A stretch of DNA of 64,000 bases from Methylobacterium persicinum (GTDB taxonomy: Bacteria > Pseudomonadota > Alphaproteobacteria > Rhizobiales > Beijerinckiaceae): NCBI RefSeq assembly GCF_022179525.1, contig NZ_BPQX01000026.1, positions 124,001-188,000 of the forward strand, read 5' to 3'. Position 1 is the first letter of the stretch. The number at the start of each line of letters is the position of its first letter. The notes under the pieces were generated by a model. That model was not told where the DNA came from and ran no database searches. It saw only the letters and a program-made list of their open reading frames with translations. Shown here in pieces: positions 1 through 8,395 of this stretch. A program made the position numbers and the translations under genes.

Positions 1-1
1 G

Positions 2-457
2 ACCGGCGCCGTGCTGATGGACCTTCTCGGCATGCGCCCGGAGCGGGCCTTCGATGCACCGGAGGGGCGGATCGAGGTCTTCGGCATGGGCCCCGGTGGC
101 CCGGCGGCGGAAATCCAGCTCCTGCCCGATGCCGCGCCGCCCGCCCGGGCGGGAGCCGGCGGCGTCCACCACGTCGCCTTCCGCATCCCCGACGCGGATT
201 ACGAAGCCTGGGCCGACCGCCTGCGCCAGAACCGCGTCCCGTCGAGCGGCCCCGTGGACCGTTACTACTTCCGCAGCCTGTATTTCCGCGAGCCGAACGG
301 CATCCTGTTCGAGATCGCCACCGACGGACCGGGTTTCGCCTCGGACGAGCCTTTGGGAAGCCTCGGCGAGCGCTTGGCCCTGCCGCCGTTCCTCGAACCG
401 CGCCGGGCAGAGATCGAAGCCGGCCTCGTTCCCCTGGAGACGGCGACGGACCTTTAA
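2..457 (+). CDS. Ring-cleaving dioxygenase / VOC-family protein, C-terminal part (5' truncated)
   Basis: The reading frame is already open at the window's left edge, so the N-terminus lies outside. The visible part has a vicinal-oxygen-chelate half: HHVAFRI, then a stretch with [13 protein letters not shown] followed by [12 protein letters not shown]. His (of HHVAF) and Glu (of FEIATD) are the expected metal ligands. The tail [21 protein letters not shown] resembles the C-terminus of MhqO/YkcA-type hydroquinone-specific dioxygenases. It is probably a cytosolic Fe(II)/Mn(II) extradiol-type enzyme or a glyoxalase relative. The substrate cannot be read from this fragment. Confidence 0.8.
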   Translation, partial: TGAVLMDLLGMRPERAFDAPEGRIEVFGMGPGGPAAEIQLLPDAAPPARAGAGGVHHVAFRIPDADYEAWADRLRQNRVPSSGPVDRYYFRSLYFREPNGILFEIATDGPGFASDEPLGSLGERLALPPFLEPRRAEIEAGLVPLETATDL

Positions 458-597
458 GAAATTCGAACGATTCCAGGGGCTTCACTTCTGCGCCGGCTGT
501 GGCGTCGCGTGCCTTGACGCGCCTGCCGCAGCGCGAGAAAAGCCGTGCCAACTCCCAAATCGCCAGACCAAGCCAGCCTGTGGGGACTGATGCCGCG

Positions 598-1371
598 ATG
601 AGCAAGTATTACGAAGAGCGGGTGCTGTCGGTGCACCACTGGACCGACAACCTGTTCTCGTTCCGCACCACGCGGGACCCGGCGTTCCGGTTCCGCAACG
701 GCGAGTTCACGATGATCGGCCTGGAGGTCGAGGGCCGCCCGCTGCTGCGCGCCTACTCGGTGGTCTCGGCGAACTACGAGGACGAGTTGGAGTTCTTCTC
801 GATCAAGGTGCCGGACGGGCCGCTCACCTCGAAGCTCCAGCACCTCAAGGTCGGCGACCCGATCATCGTCGGCAAGAAGCCCACCGGCACCCTGGTGCTC
901 GACAACCTCATGCCGGGCCGGCACCTCTACCTGCTCGGCACCGGCACGGGCCTCGCCCCGTTCCTGTCGATCATCAAGGACCCGGAGACCTACGACCGGT
1001 TCGAGAAGATCGTGCTGGTCCACGGCTGCCGGCAGGTGCAGGAACTCGCCTACGGCGAGACGATCACCCAGGACCTGCCCAAGCACGAGTTCCTGGGCGA
1101 GATGATCGCCAACCAGTTGATCTACTACCCGACCGTGACCCGCGAGCCGTTCCGCAACCGTGGGCGGATTACCGACCTGATGGTCTCCGGCAAGCTGTTC
1201 GAGGATATCGGCCTGCCGCCCATGGCCATCGACGCCGACCGGTTCATGCTCTGCGGCAGCCCCGACATGATCCGCGACACGCGCCAGCTCCTGGCCGATG
1301 GCGGCTACGAGGAGGGCAACCACGGTGAGGCCGGTCACTTCGTGATCGAGAAGGCCTTCGTGGAGAAGTAG
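598..1371 (+). CDS. fpr: Ferredoxin/flavodoxin--NADP reductase
   Basis: This 257-residue FAD enzyme moves electrons between NADPH and ferredoxin or flavodoxin. The FAD site is RAYSVVS at residues 51-57. The NADP site starts GTGTGLAPF at about 114, with a CGSPDM segment near the C-terminus, and the protein ends in the aromatic-containing FVEK tail seen in bacterial FPRs. The frame is open upstream to 499, but the extra residues look non-native (Arg/Pro-rich, no homology). ATG at 598 gives the family's normal length and the usual MSKYYEERVL start. It stands alone, convergent with the AsmA-like gene. Confidence 0.93.
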   Translation: MSKYYEERVLSVHHWTDNLFSFRTTRDPAFRFRNGEFTMIGLEVEGRPLLRAYSVVSANYEDELEFFSIKVPDGPLTSKLQHLKVGDPIIVGKKPTGTLVLDNLMPGRHLYLLGTGTGLAPFLSIIKDPETYDRFEKIVLVHGCRQVQELAYGETITQDLPKHEFLGEMIANQLIYYPTVTREPFRNRGRITDLMVSGKLFEDIGLPPMAIDADRFMLCGSPDMIRDTRQLLADGGYEEGNHGEAGHFVIEKAFVEK

Positions 1372-1375
1372 GGGG

Positions 1376-1480
1376 TGTCCAGAGGGCGAAGCCCTCTGGC
1401 GGGCGCAGGGCGGCGCCCTGCGACAGGATCCCAGGGGCATTGCCCCTGGACCCCACCAAAGGACTCGTCCTTTGGGATCC
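1376..1480. repeat. Multi-hairpin intergenic repeat, family C, copy 1 (complete)
   Basis: Four consecutive perfect or near-perfect inverted repeats: CCAGAGGG/CCCTCTGG, GCAGGGC/GCCCTGC, CCAGGGGC/GCCCCTGG and CCAAAGGA/TCCTTTGG, ending GGATCC right at the stop codon of the minus-strand AsmA-like gene. A second complete copy is at 41271-41373 and a partial one at 34203-34245. Here it lies between convergent genes, so it could end transcription from either side. Confidence 0.85.
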
Positions 1481-4400
1481 CTATCGGTCCCCCGGCGGCA
1501 CGCCCGGCATGCCCTCGGCGAAGGGGCCGCCCCCGGCGCTGAACAGCTTGCGCAGGAAGCCCGGCGCGATGGCCGAGAGGGGGTTCACCGTCACGTCCGG
1601 GCTCGACAGCCGGCCGGAGACGCGGAAGTTCACGGCGAACAGCCCCTCGTTGTTGCCGCCTCCGAGGAGCGGACCGACGATGGGAAGCTGCGCGGCCACG
1701 TTGTTCAGCCCGTAGAGCGGCACGAAGGTGCCGTTGATGTCCGTTCGCTCGCGGCCGGTATCGAGCCAGCCCGACAGGGTGAAGCCTAGAGCCGCGTTCG
1801 AGATCGCCGCATCGGAGAAGTCCACCCGGCTGCCGCTGCGCACGAAGTTGGCCCGCATCCGGTCGAAGGTCACGGAGCCGGTGGCCTGCCCCGGAGCGGC
1901 GGCGGGCGCCTTGCGGCCGCGGGGGGGCTCGGGCTCCGCCGGCTCCGGCCCCTGGGCCATGATGCTCGACAGGGCCGGCTCGTTGCGCAGGGTGAAGTCG
2001 CGGATCTGCACGACCCCCGCCTGCGGCCCGTCGTTGAGGCCGATGCCGGCCGCCAGCCGCCCGCCGACCATGCGCTTGTAGATGTCGAGGAAGCGCAGGG
2101 TCGCCCCCGCATCGCCCGATTCCACCGCGAGCGTCGGCGCCCCGCGCTCGCCCCGGGTCACGTTCGCCACGAGGGGGGCGGAACGGAAGCGGCCGGAGAT
2201 CGTGGCGGCGCGCAGGTCGTGCCCGCGCAGGGACAGCTTGAAGTTGGCGTTCGTGATGGCTTCCTCATTGAAGCCGGTGACGATCGGCACCTGGATGTCG
2301 GCGTCGATCTCCTTCGGGTTCGCCTCCTTCCCGCCCTTGCCTTCGGAGCCGGTCAGGGACTTCAGGAAGGGTCTCGCGTCGGCGACGGCGCCGCGGACCA
2401 CCACCTTGTAGGCGTTGCCCGCCCGGTCCACGGCGACCCGCAGGTCGTCCCCGGGCGAGAGCTTGACGGTGGTGAGCTCCGCCCGCTCCAGGCCGCCCTC
2501 GGCGGCGATCGTGGCGCTGCCGCGGGCGGTGGCCTGCCCGGCATCGAGGGCGATGTCCCGCAGGTCGTAGCCGCCCTCCCGGTCCGTCAGGGTGAAGGCG
2601 AGCTTGCCGGCCTTGCCCGGGGCCTTGGTGAAGCCCGGCAGCAGGCCGTCGATCCCGGCCTTGGTGAGGTCGGCCTCGATCCGCACCGGGGTCTTGCCGG
2701 TCCCGGGTTTGCCGATCGCTACGACGGCCCGGACCGGGATGGTGCCCGAGATCTGGGGCGCCACGGGCAGGCCCTTCTTCGCGCGCAGGGCCTCGTCGAG
2801 GGCCAGGGAGATCACCGCCTCGCCCGGGGCGCCAATCTTGGGCTGGTGCAGGTCGACGGTGATCGGCGCGCCGCCGACGCGCCCGTCGCCCTTCAGGGCG
2901 AAGCTGCCCTTGTCGTAGGCCACCGTGAAGCGGCCCGCTTCCAGCCGGTCCTTGCCGACCACCTTGTCCACCGAGAGGTCGGCGAGGTTCCCCGAGAGGG
3001 TGATCGGCATGTCCGCGAGGTCGGGGATGTGCTTGAGATCGAGGGGGAAGTCGACCCTGAGGTCGGCGTTGCCCTTGATGGTCGCCGGGTCGAGATCCAC
3101 CGTCAGCAGGCTCTTGAACAGCTTCGATTCCAGCACGCTGGCGAGGCCGTCGGCGCCGCCGGACAGGCGCATGCCGATCTGGGCGATCACATGGTCCGGG
3201 CTGGCCTCGGGGATGACGAAGCTCCCGTCCGCCAGGGAGAGGGCGCGCCCGTCCGGCCCCTTCACCTCGGCGGTGACGCCCCGGATCGTCGTGGTGCGGC
3301 CGGTGATGACCCCGTTGACGGTGCCCTTCACCACGGGCGGCGCGTCCGACGACACGTCGATGGCCGCGTCCGAGACCCGGAAGGCGATGTTCAGCCCCTT
3401 GTCCGGCAGGGGGGCGCCCTTGGTCGCCTCGGCGATCTCCGTGCCGCTCATGACAACCTTCATGTCGGCCGTATCCACATGGCCGGCCCGGAGCTGGTCG
3501 GTGAGGTAGTAGCGCACCGCAGGCGCGATGTGCTCCGGCCACAGGCGCAGGAAGGTCCGCACCTCGCCGTCGCTGGCGTTGATGTGCAGGTTGATGCCGC
3601 CGTCGTCGGCCTCGGTGCCGACGGTGCCGGTGATATGTCCCTTCACCCCCGGCCCGGAGACGGCGAAGTCATCGATGACGATGCCGCCGCCCCGGCCGGT
3701 GAGGTGCGTGTCAAGGCTGTCGAGGCGCACCGGCACATCCTTGGGCGTGGCGCCCCGGAGGACCCCGTCGCGGCCGGACAGGGTGGCGGTCCAGGCGGAG
3801 TCGGCGCCGGGCGCGCTCTGCGCCCAGGTCCCCGTCAGGTGCAGGCTGTTGCCGCCGCCGCCGTAATCGAGGCTGGTGAGGGCCATGGTCCGGGCGGCCT
3901 CGTCCCAGCTGAGGGTCGCGGTGATGTCGTCGATGGTGACGGGGTTGAAGTCCTTCTCCTCGATGAGGAAGGTCCCGTCGCCGGTGCGGACCTTGGCGTT
4001 CAGGGCGGTGATGCGGCCGTTCTGCAGCCCGACATCGGCCTTGGCCGAGAGCTTCAGGTCCGTGGTGAGGGGCAGGCCCGACTGGCCCGCCAGCAGCAGG
4101 AGATCGGTGACGGGCAGGTCGTCCAGGGTGATCCGCCCGGCACGGAGGCCCGCCTCGGTCTCGTGGAGGCTGCCGCCGAAGCGCCATTCCCCGTGGGGGC
4201 CGTCGAGGCGCAACTCGAAGCTGCGGGTGCCGTTGACGGGATCGCGCCCGAACAGGCCGTTCACCCGGGCGAAGACCGCCCGCTCCCTGCCGTCGTCGTC
4301 GATGAGGCGCATCTTCGCGTCGGTGATCCGGGCCCGGTCCAGGGCGCCGACCACCCCGCCGGGATCGAGCACGATGCCGACGATCGAGGCGAGGGCCGCC

Positions 4401-4933
4401 GAGAGGGGCGAGACGTTGCCCCGGGCGGCATCGACGCTCGGGGGCGTGTGCGGCTCGATATCCACCGGCTGGGACGCCTCGGAGGCCGCAAACGCGATGG
4501 ACCCGTCCTTGTGGACCAGGGCCGTGGTCTGCGTGTCCCGGAACTCGATGGAGCGCGGCTGGAGGCTGAGGTGCAGCAGCCCCCAGGGGTCGAGGCTGAC
4601 GAGGGCTAGCGGCGCGCGGACCACCAGCGCCCCCTGCGGGTTGCGGATGTCGAGGCCCGTGAAGCGCAGGGCCAGGGCGTTCTCCCGGTCCAGCTCGAGG
4701 CTGCTGCCGCGGATGGCGATGGACCAGCCGGGGCCGATTCGTTCGGCCACGGCCCGGGCGACGCTGGCCGACAGGCCGTCGATGCGCATCGGCCCGTTGG
4801 ACAGGCGGATCGCCGCGACCCCGATCGCGAGGCCGAGCAGCAGCACGGTTCCGGCCATGCCCAGCAGGCAGCGCCAGCCCCAGTGGCTCGACTTCCCCCT
4901 CGGAGGGCGACTCGTGATCTTCAGATCCGCCAT
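1481..4933 (-). CDS. AsmA-like / YhdP-type (DUF3971) envelope protein
   Basis: A 1150-residue protein with a short basic N-terminus and one membrane helix at about residues 19-42, followed by a long beta-rich region. The C-terminal AsmA-like domain covers roughly the last 150 residues (FDRMRANFVRSGSRVDFSDA, then LYGLNNVAAQLPIVGPLLGG). Relatives (AsmA, TamB, YhdP) are inner-membrane-anchored periplasmic bridges linked to lipid transport between membranes. That role is inferred by family here. The frame extends upstream to 5038, but ATG at 4933 (MADLKITSRPP) starts just before the membrane segment and avoids a low-complexity Arg/Pro leader. It is divergent from bcp. Confidence 0.85.
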   Translation of the reverse strand: MADLKITSRPPRGKSSHWGWRCLLGMAGTVLLLGLAIGVAAIRLSNGPMRIDGLSASVARAVAERIGPGWSIAIRGSSLELDRENALALRFTGLDIRNPQGALVVRAPLALVSLDPWGLLHLSLQPRSIEFRDTQTTALVHKDGSIAFAASEASQPVDIEPHTPPSVDAARGNVSPLSAALASIVGIVLDPGGVVGALDRARITDAKMRLIDDDGRERAVFARVNGLFGRDPVNGTRSFELRLDGPHGEWRFGGSLHETEAGLRAGRITLDDLPVTDLLLLAGQSGLPLTTDLKLSAKADVGLQNGRITALNAKVRTGDGTFLIEEKDFNPVTIDDITATLSWDEAARTMALTSLDYGGGGNSLHLTGTWAQSAPGADSAWTATLSGRDGVLRGATPKDVPVRLDSLDTHLTGRGGGIVIDDFAVSGPGVKGHITGTVGTEADDGGINLHINASDGEVRTFLRLWPEHIAPAVRYYLTDQLRAGHVDTADMKVVMSGTEIAEATKGAPLPDKGLNIAFRVSDAAIDVSSDAPPVVKGTVNGVITGRTTTIRGVTAEVKGPDGRALSLADGSFVIPEASPDHVIAQIGMRLSGGADGLASVLESKLFKSLLTVDLDPATIKGNADLRVDFPLDLKHIPDLADMPITLSGNLADLSVDKVVGKDRLEAGRFTVAYDKGSFALKGDGRVGGAPITVDLHQPKIGAPGEAVISLALDEALRAKKGLPVAPQISGTIPVRAVVAIGKPGTGKTPVRIEADLTKAGIDGLLPGFTKAPGKAGKLAFTLTDREGGYDLRDIALDAGQATARGSATIAAEGGLERAELTTVKLSPGDDLRVAVDRAGNAYKVVVRGAVADARPFLKSLTGSEGKGGKEANPKEIDADIQVPIVTGFNEEAITNANFKLSLRGHDLRAATISGRFRSAPLVANVTRGERGAPTLAVESGDAGATLRFLDIYKRMVGGRLAAGIGLNDGPQAGVVQIRDFTLRNEPALSSIMAQGPEPAEPEPPRGRKAPAAAPGQATGSVTFDRMRANFVRSGSRVDFSDAAISNAALGFTLSGWLDTGRERTDINGTFVPLYGLNNVAAQLPIVGPLLGGGNNEGLFAVNFRVSGRLSSPDVTVNPLSAIAPGFLRKLFSAGGGPFAEGMPGVPPGDR

Positions 4934-5113
4934 CGAGCCCCTTGGATCCGGGTCTTCCTGTTCGGTGGTCGCCCTGCGGGACGGGACGCCCGCATGCGGT
5001 GGATCGGGGCGCGGCCGACCTTTACAGCGGCGGCGCACCGGGCTTGGCTGTCCGAGCAGGGGTGCCGGAACCGGCCCCCACCCACACCATCAATCGGCCG
5101 AAAGGAAGGCACG

Positions 5114-5581
5114 ATGGCTCTGAGCGAAGGCGATCCCGCCCCGGATTTCGATCTTCCCGCCTCCGGTGGAGGGCGCATCGCCCTCGCCGCCCTCAAAGGC
5201 CACAAGGTCGTCCTGTACTTCTATCCCAAGGACGACACGAGCGGCTGCACGCTCGAAGCCCAGGACTTCAACGCCCTCCTGCCCGAGTTCGAGGCGGCCG
5301 GCGTCCGGATCGTCGGGATGTCCCCCGATCCGGTGAAGAGCCACGACAAGTTCTGCGGCAAGTACGGCCTCGCCTTTCCCCTCGCCTCCGACGAGGAGAA
5401 GGAGGTCCTTGGGGCCTACGGCGTCTGGGTCGAGAAGAGCATGTACGGCCGCAAGTACATGGGTGTCGAACGCACCACCGTGCTCATCGACCGGGAGGGC
5501 CGGATCGCCCGGATCTGGCCGAAGGTGAAGGTGCCCGGCCACGCCGGGGAGGTGCTGGCGGCGGCCCGGGCCCTGCCATGA
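5114..5581 (+). CDS. bcp: Thioredoxin-dependent thiol peroxidase (Bcp/PrxQ)
   Basis: A 155-residue cytosolic peroxiredoxin that reduces H2O2 and organic hydroperoxides. The peroxidatic motif is PKDDTSGCT with Cys45. The classical resolving Cys five residues later is absent (Gln50). The only other cysteine is Cys81, so this is an atypical or 1-Cys-like Bcp. ATG is preceded by a good ribosome binding site (GGAAGG, 4 nt away). It is followed 38 bp later by the M23 peptidase gene on the same strand. Confidence 0.93.
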   Translation: MALSEGDPAPDFDLPASGGGRIALAALKGHKVVLYFYPKDDTSGCTLEAQDFNALLPEFEAAGVRIVGMSPDPVKSHDKFCGKYGLAFPLASDEEKEVLGAYGVWVEKSMYGRKYMGVERTTVLIDREGRIARIWPKVKVPGHAGEVLAAARALP

Positions 5582-5619
5582 CCCGGGGCGGCACCGATCC
5601 TTAACCTTGACAAGGCGTA

Positions 5620-6843
5620 ATGGCGGTCCCGACGACGGGCCCTCCGATGCTTCGAACGACCTCCACGCCAAACCCGGTCCAGGCGACCCGCCGCCGCCGG
5701 CCCTGGCTCGCCGCCGGCCTCGCGGCGAGCGTCCTCTGGGCCGGGACGGCCTCCTATTTCGTGCTCTTCCGGGACGATGCCCTGTCGCGGCTGGTCGCCG
5801 GCCAGATGGCGATGCGGGCGGCCTACGAGGCACGGATCGCCGGCCTGCAGGAGCGCATCGACCGCGCGCGGCAGGAGGAGGCGGACTCGGGCGCCACCCT
5901 GGCCGCCAAGGTCCAGGCCGCCCTCGACCGGCAGGCGGAGCTGGAACGGCGGCAGGCCGCCCTGTCCGGCCTCGTGGATGCAGCGACCACGGGCTCCGTC
6001 ACCCCGGCCAGGGCGCCGGCGCAGTTCCTGTCGCTCCCCCAAGAGGACTTCGGCCTGCGCTCGGACGGGCCGGCGGCCGCCCCGGCGTCGATGGGCCGTC
6101 GCAGCGCCCTCGACGCGGAGGACGGGCTGATCCGCCTGGAAGCCCGACTGGGCGGCCTTCAGGAGGCCCAGGGCGCCCATCTCGGCCGCCTCGCGGCGGG
6201 GGCGGAGACGGGCCTTGCCCGGCTCCGTGCCGTGATCCTGCGCGCCGGCCTCGACCCGTCCCGCCTGCTGCCTCCGGCGGCGGATGCCCGGATAGGCGGT
6301 CCCCTCGTGCCCCTCGACGGCCGCAGCCTCGACCACCAGGGATTCGACGGCGGCGTCTTCGTGGTCGGCCGGCTCCTCGGCGACGGGGAGCGGATGCGGC
6401 GCCTCGTCGGCGAGCTGCCCCTTCGGAGGCCCCTGGCAGGAGATCCCGCCCTGTCGAGCCCGTTCGGGCCACGGCTCGATCCCTTTACCCGGGGCTTCGC
6501 CCTCCATACCGGCCTCGACTTCAAGGCGGAGTTCGGCGAACCGGCCCGGGCCACCGCCCCCGGCGTCGTAACCGAGGCGGACTGGGCCGGGGGCTACGGC
6601 AACATGGTCGAGATCGCCCACGGCCACGGCCTCGCCACCCGATTCGGCCATCTCGCCCGCATCGCGGTGAGGCCCGGCCAGCGCATCGCGGCGGGGGAGG
6701 TGATCGGCTATGTCGGCTCCACCGGCCGTTCCACGGGGGCGCATCTCCATTACGAGACCCGGATCGACGGCGAACCCGTGGATCCGCTGCGCTTCCTGGA
6801 AGCGGGGCGGTCCCTCGACAGCCTGCGGGCCTCCGGCGGCTGA
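5620..6843 (+). CDS. M23-family metallopeptidase, membrane-anchored
   Basis: A 407-residue protein with a basic N-terminus, one membrane anchor (about residues 28-50) and an Ala/Glu/Arg coiled-coil-like region (about 60-115). The C-terminal LytM/M23 domain (about 285-385) has the zinc ligands in HTGLDF and HLHYE and the usual GYVGSTG. M23 enzymes cut peptidoglycan cross-links. With both metal motifs intact, an active endopeptidase is likely, though an activator role as in EnvC/NlpD is possible. It probably forms a unit with bcp. Confidence 0.9.
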   Translation: MAVPTTGPPMLRTTSTPNPVQATRRRRPWLAAGLAASVLWAGTASYFVLFRDDALSRLVAGQMAMRAAYEARIAGLQERIDRARQEEADSGATLAAKVQAALDRQAELERRQAALSGLVDAATTGSVTPARAPAQFLSLPQEDFGLRSDGPAAAPASMGRRSALDAEDGLIRLEARLGGLQEAQGAHLGRLAAGAETGLARLRAVILRAGLDPSRLLPPAADARIGGPLVPLDGRSLDHQGFDGGVFVVGRLLGDGERMRRLVGELPLRRPLAGDPALSSPFGPRLDPFTRGFALHTGLDFKAEFGEPARATAPGVVTEADWAGGYGNMVEIAHGHGLATRFGHLARIAVRPGQRIAAGEVIGYVGSTGRSTGAHLHYETRIDGEPVDPLRFLEAGRSLDSLRASGG

Positions 6844-6930
6844 TCGCCCCGCCATCGACGGGGAACTCGACGGCGGCGCGCCTTTGCGCGACATCAGGGG
6901 GGCGAGCCGAACCTCCAACCCGCGAGCCGA

Positions 6931-7278
6931 GTGCCCTTGCCCCATTTCGATGACTTCTACGCCGCCAAGCTCCGCGGCTCCCTCGGCGTCACCGATGCCG
7001 AATCGGTGCTCGACCTGCGCGGCGCCAACCGGGTGACGGCCGAGGCCTCCTTGCGCGAGATGATCGAGCGCAGCCGCTTCGCGAAGGGAAAGACCGTCGC
7101 CGTGCGGCTCGACCCGCCGCCGGAGGGGGGCGGGGAGACCCTGTTCCAGCCGGCCGGGCGACTTCTCCTCGACGCCAAGCGCCGGGGCCTCGTGGAGCGC
7201 CTCCACACCCTGCCGGCACAGGACGGCCTGGGTTTCTACGTCGCCCTGTCCGGACGGACCGAGCGGCCGGCTCCTTGA
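6931..7278 (+). CDS. Small Smr-like protein
   Basis: A 115-residue protein starting at GTG. The central pattern VLDLRGANRVTAEASLREMIE, then a strand, a charged loop and GRLLLDAKRRGLV, follows the fold order of Smr (MutS2 C-terminal) domains. The catalytic-type HGxG is not present, so it may be a degenerate relative. Its 3' end overlaps the earliest possible start of the following DUF1206 gene. Function is unknown. Confidence 0.6.
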   Translation: MPLPHFDDFYAAKLRGSLGVTDAESVLDLRGANRVTAEASLREMIERSRFAKGKTVAVRLDPPPEGGGETLFQPAGRLLLDAKRRGLVERLHTLPAQDGLGFYVALSGRTERPAP

Positions 7279-7343
7279 ACGGAACCGGCCCTGAACGGAA
7301 GCGGTCCTGGCGCGTTGAGCGGCTCCGTCGCAGCCCCGGTACC

Positions 7344-8210
7344 ATGTCGCGAGCCCCGGACGACCTCCCGCTTCCCGGCGGGCGCAACACCATCGAGCGC
7401 CTCGCCCGGTTCGGATACGGCGCCCGGGGGGTCGTCTACGGCCTCGTCGGCGCCCTCGCCCTCTTGGCCGCCTTCGGGGGCGGGCGTCCGGGCGACAGCC
7501 ACGATGCCCTGCGCACCCTCCTCGTCGGCCCCTTCGGCGCGCCCCTGGTCGGCCTGATCGCCCTGGGCCTCCTGGGCTTCGCCCTGTGGCGGGCGGTGGA
7601 GGCGATCACCGATGCCGACCGGCGCGGGACTTCGGTGAAGGGCCTCGTCGTCCGCGGTGGCCATCTCGTGAGCGCCATCCTCTATGGCGGCCTCGCCGGG
7701 ACGGCGGCGTCCCTGTGCCTGGGCCTGGGCTTCGGCGGGGGAGACGGGGTGCATGATGGCACCGCGTGGCTCCTCGCCAAACCCCTGGGACAGTGGCTCG
7801 TGGCGCTGGTCGGCCTCGCCGTCGCCGCCACGGGCTTCGGCTATCTCGCCCAGGCCTGGCGGGGCGACACGACGAAGCGCCTCGCCCTCGACGGCGACGC
7901 CCGGCGGCGCTGGGCCGAGCCCACCGGCCGCTTCGGCTACGCCGCCCGGGGGGTCGCCTTCCTGATCATCGGAGGCTTCCTCGCCGCCGCGGCGTGGTAC
8001 CAGAGTTCGGCGGAGGCGAAGGGGCTCGGCGATGCCTTCGCCCTGCTCCGGGCCCAGCCCTATGGCGCGGCACTTCTCGCCCTGGTGGCCGCCGGCCACA
8101 TGGCGTTCGGCGCCTTCGGCCTGATCCAGGCCCGCTACCGCCACATCGACGCCCCCGACGTCGACCGGGTCGACGACGAGGCCGCGGCGGCGGTGCGGAA
8201 GCTGGCGTAA
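7344..8210 (+). CDS. DUF1206 family membrane protein
   Basis: A 288-residue polytopic protein made of three similar units, each a pair of membrane helices. The signature ARFGYGARGVVYGLVG recurs as GRFGYAARGVAFLIIGG, as expected of DUF1206. ATG at 7344 is chosen because it precedes the first unit closely; the frame is open to 7275. Function is unknown. It is convergent with the M16-like gene, with a family A repeat between them. Confidence 0.85.
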   Translation: MSRAPDDLPLPGGRNTIERLARFGYGARGVVYGLVGALALLAAFGGGRPGDSHDALRTLLVGPFGAPLVGLIALGLLGFALWRAVEAITDADRRGTSVKGLVVRGGHLVSAILYGGLAGTAASLCLGLGFGGGDGVHDGTAWLLAKPLGQWLVALVGLAVAATGFGYLAQAWRGDTTKRLALDGDARRRWAEPTGRFGYAARGVAFLIIGGFLAAAAWYQSSAEAKGLGDAFALLRAQPYGAALLALVAAGHMAFGAFGLIQARYRHIDAPDVDRVDDEAAAAVRKLA

Positions 8211-8244
8211 GGCCGCATTCTGGAGGGGGCCGGTCGCGAGCCCG

Positions 8245-8338
8245 CCGTCATTGCGAGCGTAGCGAAGCAATCCAGGGATGCGCTACCCCCGGAAGCCTCC
8301 CGCTGCCCTGGGTCGCTTCGCTACGCTCGCGATGACGG
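8245..8338. repeat. Palindromic intergenic repeat, family A, copy 1
   Basis: The left arm is CGTCATTGCGAGCG followed by AGCGAAGCAATCCAGG. The right arm is the complementary CGCTTCGCTACGCTCGCGATGACGG, with about 30 bp between. Five further complete copies occur in the window. This one separates two convergent genes (DUF1206 and the M16-like gene). Confidence 0.9.
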
Positions 8339-8395
8339 CGCGGTGAGGGGCCCGGGACAAAAATCCGGACGGCACCTTTCGCGCTCCGCCCTCCC

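Noticed and set aside
499-597. N-terminal extension of the ferredoxin-NADP reductase
   Set aside because: The added residues are low-complexity and the family begins at MSKYYEERVL. The internal ATG gives the standard length.
1244-1459. Small open frames through the family C repeat
   Set aside because: They are repeat-encoded, and similar peptides arise from the copy at 41271. No ribosome binding site or independent homology.
2219-4609. Long open frame (about 796 codons) on plus opposite the AsmA-like gene
   Set aside because: It is the mirror frame of a GC-rich coding gene. Its Gly/Ala/Arg/Val-rich translation has no domains, and the minus-strand gene has a membrane anchor and an AsmA domain.
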